NCBI GenBank assembly: GCA_903853515.1 | Contig: CAINTU010000060.1 | Location: 1 to 8,952, forward strand | DNA: 8,952 nt | Source of the DNA: an uncultured Micrococcales bacterium | GTDB taxonomy: Bacteria; Actinomycetota; Actinomycetes; Actinomycetales; Microbacteriaceae | Direction: 5' to 3' | Part shown: piece by piece, positions 1 through 4,759 of the stretch | Layout of the letters: every line of letters starts with the position of its first letter | Numbering within the stretch: the first letter of the stretch is position 1 | Notes under the pieces: model-generated | Seen by the model: only the letters and a program-made list of their open reading frames with translations | Databases searched by the model: none | Told to the model about the DNA's origin: nothing | Position numbers and translations under genes: made by a program

Positions 1-550
1 AATTGTTTTGGCTGCCATTGCCACCGTGGTTATGATGGTTGCGATGAATCAGTCTTGGCAATCAGAGACCGTCAAAACCGCAGCTCTTTCTCGAGGCATT
101 CAAGTGACCGGCCTAGAAGTACTTCCGGGCGCAAACGCCTTGTTTCTTGTTCTCATTCTTTTGGCTTTAGTAGCTCTAATAACGCGGGGACGGTTCAGAT
201 TTGTGCTCGCTGCTGGCATTGTTGTTGGCTATCTCGCCATCGCAGTGCAGTGCCTGCAGGCGAACAACCAGAGCACTGCCTTTATCGCACTTACCTTGAA
301 GGCCGAAAGCCTTAGTGGATTGTCGGCAGCCGACCCGCATTTGCAACTGAGTAGCCATCTCTCATTCGCCCTAATTGCAGCAGCCGCTGCTTTATTGGGT
401 ACCGCCTGCGTATTAGCTCAGGCAGCAACAGCGATATGGGTTAGCCAGAAGGTCGCCAAGGTTTCAAACCCGCAAGTCAGCAGCCTGAAGTCAAAGTCAA
501 AGCTCGTAAGCCAGAGAGACCCGTGGGCAGAAACCTCTGATCGCAAATAG
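1..550 (+). CDS. Tryptophan biosynthesis-associated membrane protein (5'-truncated)
   Basis: This gene enters from the left edge. The frame is open from base 2 and stops at TAG 548-550, giving 182 visible residues. A TTG at 8 is available, but the open frame upstream and the incomplete first hydrophobic helix indicate that the real start is outside the window. Visible residues show the end of one membrane segment, a short loop with NQSWQSE, the sequence VTGLEVLPGANALFLVL opening a second hydrophobic segment, a third (FVLAAGIVVGYLAIAVQCL), a loop of about 30 residues, and a fourth (LSFALIAAAAALLGTACVLAQ). A basic tail ending RDPWAETSDRK follows. This four-helix layout, the VTG motif and the position just before the HGxxPAAW gene and trpC match the actinobacterial Trp-operon membrane protein family. 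Its biochemical role is unknown; its link to tryptophan rests on gene neighbourhood. The last three codons lie in a tandem repeat that continues past the stop. Confidence 0.85.
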   Translation, partial: IVLAAIATVVMMVAMNQSWQSETVKTAALSRGIQVTGLEVLPGANALFLVLILLALVALITRGRFRFVLAAGIVVGYLAIAVQCLQANNQSTAFIALTLKAESLSGLSAADPHLQLSSHLSFALIAAAAALLGTACVLAQAATAIWVSQKVAKVSNPQVSSLKSKSKLVSQRDPWAETSDRK

Positions 551-610
551 CTAGGTGATCACAAATCGTTAGGTGCTCACAGAAAGCTCGGTAATCGCAA
601 ATCGCGAGGC
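539..610 (+). repeat. Four imperfect 18-bp tandem repeats across a stop codon
   Basis: Four consecutive 18-base units occupy 539-556, 557-574, 575-592 and 593-610. Their consensus is close to GATCRCAAATCGCTAGGT. By eye, unit 1 and unit 2 match at 15 of 18 positions, unit 1 and unit 4 at 14 of 18, and unit 1 and unit 3 at 13 of 18. The period is a multiple of three, so in the frame of the upstream gene the units encode related basic peptides (DRK-stop-LG, DHKSLG, AHRKLG, NRKSRG). The array spans the upstream stop and fills most of the spacer. A perfect 8-bp palindrome (GTGATCAC, 555-562) sits at the junction of units 1 and 2. Slippage-type duplication is the simplest origin; a protein-binding array is possible but unsupported. 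Confidence 0.75.
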
Positions 611-640
611 AAGCAGCATATTTTGGTTAAGATTGTCTAG
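551..640 (+). other. Open in-frame continuation downstream of the membrane protein stop
   Basis: After the TAG at 548-550 the same frame stays open for 29 codons and ends at TAG 638-640, 16 bases before the next ATG. In repeat units 2 and 4 the codon equivalent to the stop is TCG (Ser), so one C-to-A change separates the stop from the repeat pattern. The likely reading is that the ancestral protein ran to 640 with a repeated basic tail and was shortened by a point mutation. Chance openness of a 29-codon frame is also possible. There is no evidence that it is translated. Confidence 0.35.
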
Positions 641-644
641 ACAG

Positions 645-651
645 AAGGAAG
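645..651 (+). promoter_or_regulatory. Ribosome binding site that fixes the start at 657
   Basis: AAGGAAG lies five bases before ATG 657. It supports that start over an upstream in-frame GTG at 573, which lies inside the tandem repeat and would add 28 residues unlike the family. Confidence 0.75.
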
Positions 652-656
652 ACAAA

Positions 657-869
657 ATGGCAACCAACGGCACAGATCCAGGTCACGGTAACTCAGTTGC
701 AGCGTGGACTGCGGTAATCCTTGTTCTAATCGGCTGCTCAGTTTCGACACTCGCTGTTTGGATTGCTGACACAACGACCTTTTGGGTTGGGGTAGCAGTC
801 TGTGTTCTTGGAGCAATCGCTGGCCCTGTTTTGTCACGCCTCGGCTTCGGCGTTAAAAGCCAACATTAA
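657..869 (+). CDS. HGxxPAAW-family small membrane protein
   Basis: The 70-residue product begins MATNGTDPGHGNSVAAW. It carries two hydrophobic helices (about residues 15-36 and 42-60) joined by a short loop, and it ends in LGFGVKSQH. A short N-terminus with HGN..AAW followed by two helices and a Gly-rich end is the pattern of the small actinobacterial family named for its HGxxPAAW motif, which is typically found between the Trp-associated membrane protein and trpC. The family has no established function. Here the usual Pro of the motif is Val (residue 14). The start is chosen from the ribosome binding site and the family N-terminus. The TAA stop at 867-869 directly abuts the trpC ATG, so the two are probably translated together. 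Confidence 0.85.
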   Translation: MATNGTDPGHGNSVAAWTAVILVLIGCSVSTLAVWIADTTTFWVGVAVCVLGAIAGPVLSRLGFGVKSQH

Positions 870-1649
870 ATGCTTGAGGGCCTCTATTTAGGCGCCGCGC
901 AAGACGCTCAAGCGAGGCTCGAACGAACATCGATGGCGCAAATCGAGCAAGCCGCACTCGAACAACCCAAACCGGTTGATGCTATCTCGCGATTTAGGGC
1001 TCTAAAAAACGTCGGAGTAATCGCTGAGATTAAGCGGGCGAGCCCGTCCAAGGGCAAACTTGCCGACATCGCAGACGCAAGCGCATTGGCGCGAACCTAT
1101 GAAGACGCCGGGGCAGCAGCCATCAGTGTGCTAACTGAAGAGCGCAAATTCTTGGGTTCGCTGGCCGATTTGACCGAAGTCTCTGCTGCTGTCGAAATAC
1201 CAACACTTCGAAAAGACTTCATTTCGCTAGAACAACAGATTCTCGAAGCAAAGGCCGCAGGCGCTGCGATGGTTTTGCTAATCATCGCTGGTCTAGAGCA
1301 GGCCCGCCTAGCTTCTCTGCACAGCTTTGCAACAGAGCTAGGATTATCGGTTTTGGTCGAGACCCACAGTGCCGAAGAGGTGCTGCGAGCGAACGACATC
1401 GGGGCCAAACTGATTGGCGTGAATGCCAGAGACCTACAAACATTCGAAACTGACCGAGGCTTGTTCGATCGACTGAGAGCACTCATTGCTAACGACGCCC
1501 TAGCTGTTGCTGAGTCAGCGGTGCGCAATCTGGCCGATGTTGTAAGTTACGCGCAATCAAGAGCAGATCTTGTTCTAGTTGGTGAGACTCTCGTCACCGG
1601 TGATGCTGAAGCGCTACTTGCCAAATTTAGCAATGTGGCGAGGGTTTAG
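870..1649 (+). CDS. trpC: Indole-3-glycerol phosphate synthase
   Basis: This 259-residue TIM-barrel enzyme decarboxylates and cyclises 1-(2-carboxyphenylamino)-1-deoxyribulose 5-phosphate to indole-3-glycerol phosphate, which feeds TrpA. The expected active-site residues are present: Glu53, Lys55 and Ser58 in IAEIKRASPSKG, the general acid Lys115 in RKDF, Glu164 in VLVETH, Asn185 in GVNARDL, and Glu215-Ser216 in AESAV. The phosphate-site strand ends in LVGETLVTG. Length is normal for a monofunctional TrpC, and no TrpF domain is fused. The Gly that usually follows Glu-Ser (AESG) is Ala217. The ATG at 870 directly follows the previous stop (TAAATG) and has no clear Shine-Dalgarno sequence, so translation probably depends on the upstream gene. 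The N-terminus MLEGLYLGAAQDAQAR resembles the family start, which supports this ATG. Confidence 0.97.
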   Translation: MLEGLYLGAAQDAQARLERTSMAQIEQAALEQPKPVDAISRFRALKNVGVIAEIKRASPSKGKLADIADASALARTYEDAGAAAISVLTEERKFLGSLADLTEVSAAVEIPTLRKDFISLEQQILEAKAAGAAMVLLIIAGLEQARLASLHSFATELGLSVLVETHSAEEVLRANDIGAKLIGVNARDLQTFETDRGLFDRLRALIANDALAVAESAVRNLADVVSYAQSRADLVLVGETLVTGDAEALLAKFSNVARV

Positions 1650-1661
1650 AATATTTCAACA

Positions 1662-2879
1662 ATGAAGAATTCAGACTCGCTCAAAGCTCAACAGGGGCCA
1701 TATTTTGGCGAGTATGGTGGCCGGTTTGTTCCAGAGTCGCTCATTGCCGCGTTAGATCAACTCGAGCGCGTTTATTTCGAGGCCAAGTCAGACCCTAGTT
1801 TTCAGAACGAGTTGGCTAACCTGCACCGTGACTACACGGGCCGCCCATCGATCATCACAGAGGTGCCCAAGTTTGCGGCCCTCGCCGGCAATGACATCCG
1901 TGTTTTCTTAAAACGAGAAGATCTGAACCACACGGGTTCGCACAAAATTAACAATGTTCTCGGCCAGGCACTTCTTGCCAAGCGTATGGGCAAAACCAGA
2001 ATCATCGCCGAAACCGGTGCCGGTCAGCACGGCGTAGCAAGTGCCACAGCAGCTGCTCTTTTTGGACTCAAGTGCGTGGTTTATATGGGCGAGGTCGACA
2101 CCAAAAGACAAGCCTTGAATGTCGCTCGAATGCGATTGCTCGGGGCAGAGGTCGTAGCAGTCACAACAGGCTCACGCACACTAAAAGATGCGATCAACGA
2201 GGCTCTTCGCGACTGGGTGGCCAATGTCGACACAACCCACTATCTGCTGGGCACTGTGGCTGGCCCGCACCCTTTTCCTTTGATGGTGCGCGATTTTCAC
2301 AGCGTTATTGGTGTTGAGGCAAGAGCGCAGATGCTCGAGCGCTATGGCGTATTGCCAGACATGGTGGCAGCGTGCGTGGGCGGCGGCAGCAATGCTATGG
2401 GTATTTTCCACGCATTTCTTGATGACCCCGAGGTGAAGCTATTTGGCTTCGAAGCAGCCGGCGAAGGCATCGATACGCCACGCCACGCGGCCACGCTGAA
2501 CCGAGGCCGTGCAGGTGTTTTGCACGGCGCGAGGTCATACATGCTTCAAGACGAAGACGGTCAGACCGTCGACAGCCATTCAATATCTGCTGGGCTTGAT
2601 TACCCTGGCGTCGGCCCCGAACACGCATGGCTGAAAGATATCGGCAGAGCAAGTTATTTCGGTGTAACAGATGATGAAGCTATGCAGGCTCTTAGCGCGC
2701 TTTCAAAGACTGAGGGCATTATTCCCGCGATCGAGACTGCCCACGCTCTAGCAGGCGTTATCAACACGGCGAAGCTTCTTGAACCAGGCGCCAATGTGCT
2801 CGTGAATCTTTCTGGCCGTGGCGACAAAGACATGCAGACAGTCGCTAAATACTTCGGTTTCATTGGTGCAGACGAATGA
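1662..2879 (+). CDS. trpB: Tryptophan synthase beta subunit
   Basis: This 405-residue PLP enzyme condenses indole with L-serine to give tryptophan, in an alpha2-beta2 complex with TrpA. The N-terminus GPYFGEYGGRFVPESL is typical. The PLP Schiff-base lysine is Lys95 in HTGSHKINN. The catalytic Glu117 is in AETGAGQHG, and the PLP phosphate loop GGGSNAMG is at 240-247. GLDYPGVGPEHAWL (311-324) carries the Asp that closes on the substrate, Glu358 is in PAIETAHA, and Ser384, which contacts the pyridine nitrogen, is in NLSGRGDKD. This is a canonical TrpB1-type protein of full length. It starts 12 bases after trpC, and no Shine-Dalgarno sequence is visible in the A/T-rich lead-in. Its stop overlaps the trpA start as ATGA (2876-2879), indicating translational coupling with the partner subunit. 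Confidence 0.98.
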   Translation: MKNSDSLKAQQGPYFGEYGGRFVPESLIAALDQLERVYFEAKSDPSFQNELANLHRDYTGRPSIITEVPKFAALAGNDIRVFLKREDLNHTGSHKINNVLGQALLAKRMGKTRIIAETGAGQHGVASATAAALFGLKCVVYMGEVDTKRQALNVARMRLLGAEVVAVTTGSRTLKDAINEALRDWVANVDTTHYLLGTVAGPHPFPLMVRDFHSVIGVEARAQMLERYGVLPDMVAACVGGGSNAMGIFHAFLDDPEVKLFGFEAAGEGIDTPRHAATLNRGRAGVLHGARSYMLQDEDGQTVDSHSISAGLDYPGVGPEHAWLKDIGRASYFGVTDDEAMQALSALSKTEGIIPAIETAHALAGVINTAKLLEPGANVLVNLSGRGDKDMQTVAKYFGFIGADE

Positions 2880-3652
2880 GCAAAGTAGCCGAGGTTTTGG
2901 CGGCCAACCGTGCCGAAAACAAACCAAGTCTGATTGGGTATTTTCCGGCGGGTTACCCGAGTTTAGAACAGTCGCTCGAGGCATGCGTTGCAATGTGCGA
3001 ATCGGGTGTTGACGTTTTAGAACTAGGTTTGCCCTATAGCGACCCTGTGATGGATGGCCCAGTAATTCAGGCGGCAACTCTTGAATCTCTCGAGCACGGT
3101 TTTAAGATCAGCCAGATTTTTGATCTGATTCGATCTATCGCGTCTCGTACAGACACACCAATTCTGGTCATGAGTTATTACAACCCAATTCTGCAGTACG
3201 GCATCGAACGCTTCGCAACTGAACTAAAAGCCGCTGGGGCCACAGGGCTGATCACACCTGATTTGATTCCAGACGAGGCAGGCGAGTGGATTGCGGTTTC
3301 TGACGAACTAAACCTAGATCGCGTCTTCCTAGCAACCCCGTCGTCATCGCAAGAGCGTATTAGCAAGGCGGCTGAGTTGAGTCGCGGTTTCATTTATGCG
3401 GTTTCGACGATGGGTATCACTGGCGAACGCAAAGAACTTGACAGCAACGCGCGATCTGTGGTCTCGAAGATTCGTGAAGCCAAGCAAGACATTAGCGCTT
3501 GCGTCGGCATAGGAATCTCTACTTCTGACCAAGTATTGGCAGTGAACGCTTATGCCGATGCCGCCATCGTCGGCTCGACCTTTGTCAAGGCGTATGCCGA
3601 AGGCGGGCTAGATTCTCTGCGCGCCACTGTCAGCGCCCTTGCCGGCAACTAG
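2876..3652 (+). CDS. trpA: Tryptophan synthase alpha subunit
   Basis: This 258-residue TIM barrel cleaves indole-3-glycerol phosphate to indole and glyceraldehyde 3-phosphate and passes indole through the tunnel to TrpB. The two catalytic acids are at the classical positions: Glu49 in VLELGLPYSDP and Asp60 in VMDGPVIQ. LITPDLIPDE (125-134) is the usual loop after strand 4. Phosphate-binding elements are seen at TMGITGE (178-184), VGIGIST (210-216) and VGSTFV (232-237). Length is normal and no key residue is missing. The ATG at 2876 overlaps the trpB stop by four bases. No strong Shine-Dalgarno sequence precedes it, which fits re-initiation after trpB. The last bases of the gene form the first unit of a 7-bp repeat that fills the spacer to lgt. 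Confidence 0.97.
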   Translation: MSKVAEVLAANRAENKPSLIGYFPAGYPSLEQSLEACVAMCESGVDVLELGLPYSDPVMDGPVIQAATLESLEHGFKISQIFDLIRSIASRTDTPILVMSYYNPILQYGIERFATELKAAGATGLITPDLIPDEAGEWIAVSDELNLDRVFLATPSSSQERISKAAELSRGFIYAVSTMGITGERKELDSNARSVVSKIREAKQDISACVGIGISTSDQVLAVNAYADAAIVGSTFVKAYAEGGLDSLRATVSALAGN

Positions 3653-3686
3653 TAACTTGTAAGTTGTAACTCATAACTGGGTAATC
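3645..3686 (+). repeat. 7-bp tandem repeat at the trpA end and spacer
   Basis: Heptamer units of consensus GTAACTT run head to tail from inside the last trpA codons: GCAACTA (3645), GTAACTT (3652), GTAAGTT (3659), GTAACTC (3666), ATAACTG (3673) and a degenerate GGTAATC (3680). Neighbouring units among the first five differ by one or two bases. The tract makes up most of the 52-base trpA-lgt spacer. Units 2 and 3 also form a short inverted repeat (AACTT-GT-AAGTT), but with no T-run it is a poor terminator. Origin by slippage is inferred. Confidence 0.6.
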
Positions 3687-3689
3687 AAA

Positions 3690-3698
3690 TCAGATAGG
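3690..3698 (+). promoter_or_regulatory. lgt ribosome binding region sharing a 9-mer with gltB
   Basis: TCAGATAGG ends six bases before the lgt ATG at 3705, with AGG as a modest Shine-Dalgarno core. The identical 9-mer stands at the same distance before gltB (4745-4753). I could not identify a convincing promoter in this spacer. Confidence 0.5.
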
Positions 3699-3704
3699 TC
3701 AACA

Positions 3705-4676
3705 ATGTCTATAACAACGCTTTTGAATTCGATTCCGAGCCCAAACATCAACTCGGTTGAGCTTGGCCCAGTAACGATTCACTTTTATGCCGTGTTGATT
3801 CTCATTGGCATCGTGCTGGCGACATTCTTGACTGCTCGTCGACTTGGTGCTCGTGGGGTCAAGCAAGGCTTCGTCATCGACATCGTGATTTGGGCCGTGC
3901 CGTTTGGCATTATTGGTGGTCGAATTTTTCACGTGCTGACCCATATCAACGATTATTTCGGCGCCGGCGCCGATTGGCTTGGCGTATTTAGAATCTGGGA
4001 GGGCGGCCTAGCTATCTATGGCGCACTGATTTTTGGTGTTCTAGGTGCCTACCTTGGTTGCCGCCAAGTCGGTGTCAGATTCTTCACATTCGCTGATGCT
4101 CTCGTGCCAGGTTTGCTTATCGCTCAGGCGATTGGTCGCTTCGGCAACTATTTCAACAAAGAGCTATTCGGCACCCCAACCGATTTGCCTTGGGGTCTCG
4201 AGATTCCTTCCACCAATCCGGGTTACCCCGCGGGGTTGCCAGCGGGTGAACTCTTCCACCCGGCTTTTCTTTATGAGTCGCTCTGGAGCATTTTTGGTGT
4301 TGCTGTGCTGCTGTTTATTGAGCGCAAGATTAATCCGCAGTGGGGCGAGCTATTTGCTGGCTATCTGATTTGGTATTCGATTGGCCGCTTCATGATTGAG
4401 CAGATTCGCCTAGACCCCGCAAATGTATATTTTGGTCAGCGATCAAACGCATGGATGGCGGTTCTCGGTGTCTTGGTTGGCATCGGAATTTTGTATCGCC
4501 AACGCCGTGCCCACCACGGCCTATTGACTTCGCCATATTTGCCAGGACGTGAGCCTAAGGTCGAAGACGCCGAAACGGCAGTTGAGGCTACAGATTTCGA
4601 TGACCAAACAAGCGAACCCAAGGCAGGCTCTCAAGAGACCGTTGCATTAGAATCAGATAAGCCAGAGACCAACTAG
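3705..4676 (+). CDS. lgt: Prolipoprotein diacylglyceryl transferase
   Basis: This integral membrane enzyme transfers diacylglycerol from phosphatidylglycerol to the lipobox cysteine of prolipoproteins, the first step of lipoprotein maturation. The 323 residues contain about seven hydrophobic helices. The family signature GRFGNYFNKELFG is at 144-156, with the essential Arg145. HPAFLYES (185-192) and IGRFMIEQIRLD (226-237, with the conserved late Arg) are the other recognisable motifs. WEGGLAIYGALI (98-109) is the conserved loop where the E. coli enzyme has an essential His; Tyr105 is here. Residues after about 280 form a hydrophilic acidic tail, presumably cytoplasmic; such tails are common in actinobacterial Lgt. 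The start is supported by an AGG element and the N-terminus IPSPNINSVELGPVTIHFYA. Placement after trpA is a synteny trait of this group rather than a functional link. Confidence 0.96.
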   Translation: MSITTLLNSIPSPNINSVELGPVTIHFYAVLILIGIVLATFLTARRLGARGVKQGFVIDIVIWAVPFGIIGGRIFHVLTHINDYFGAGADWLGVFRIWEGGLAIYGALIFGVLGAYLGCRQVGVRFFTFADALVPGLLIAQAIGRFGNYFNKELFGTPTDLPWGLEIPSTNPGYPAGLPAGELFHPAFLYESLWSIFGVAVLLFIERKINPQWGELFAGYLIWYSIGRFMIEQIRLDPANVYFGQRSNAWMAVLGVLVGIGILYRQRRAHHGLLTSPYLPGREPKVEDAETAVEATDFDDQTSEPKAGSQETVALESDKPETN

Positions 4677-4680
4677 GCAA

Positions 4681-4719
4681 CCCAGAGCGCCGCAAACGCT
4701 CTTTCGCTCTTTTTCTGGG
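4681..4719 (+). terminator. Candidate hairpin/terminator between lgt and gltB
   Basis: AGAGCG (4684-4689) can pair with CGCTCT at 4697-4702, or with a second CGCTCT at 4705-4710 that is followed directly by a T-run to 4714. An outer stem CCCAGA (4681-4686) with TCTGGG (4714-4719) competes with both. The alternative partners arise from a direct duplication of CGCTCTTT (4697-4704, 4705-4712). Placement five bases after the lgt stop fits a rho-independent terminator closing the trp-lgt unit, but the stem is only six pairs and the T-run is interrupted, so it may be weak or partial. Confidence 0.4.
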
Positions 4720-4750
4720 CCGACGTCGTCCCTATTTGTTCTATTCAGAT

Positions 4751-4755
4751 AGGAG
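4751..4755 (+). promoter_or_regulatory. gltB ribosome binding site
   Basis: AGGAG lies four bases before ATG 4760 and is the clearest Shine-Dalgarno match in the window. It supports this ATG as the gltB start. Confidence 0.75.
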
Positions 4756-4759
4756 ACAC

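Noticed and set aside
573..656. GTG start at 573 giving a 98-residue form of the HGxxPAAW protein
   Set aside because: The extra 28 residues come from tandem-repeat sequence in another frame and do not resemble the family N-terminus. ATG 657 has a good AAGGAAG site at proper spacing.
551..656. The 18-bp array as CRISPR or replication iterons
   Set aside because: There are no spacers between units, the units diverge, the array is only 72 bases and sits inside an operon, and no cas or replication gene is nearby.
3654..3665. Inverted repeat AACTT-GT-AAGTT after trpA as a terminator
   Set aside because: The stem is five pairs, A/T-rich, with a two-base loop and no following T-run, and it arises from the heptamer repeat.
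3653..3704. Possible lgt promoter in the trpA-lgt spacer (TTGTAA around 3665 with weak downstream matches)
   Set aside because: No acceptable -10 element lies at the right spacing, and the TTGTAA match is part of the 7-bp repeat, so I do not call it.
4045..4368. 107-codon + strand frame inside lgt
   Set aside because: It is out of frame with lgt across its most conserved motifs (including GRFGNYFNKELFG), with no supporting start context or similarity.
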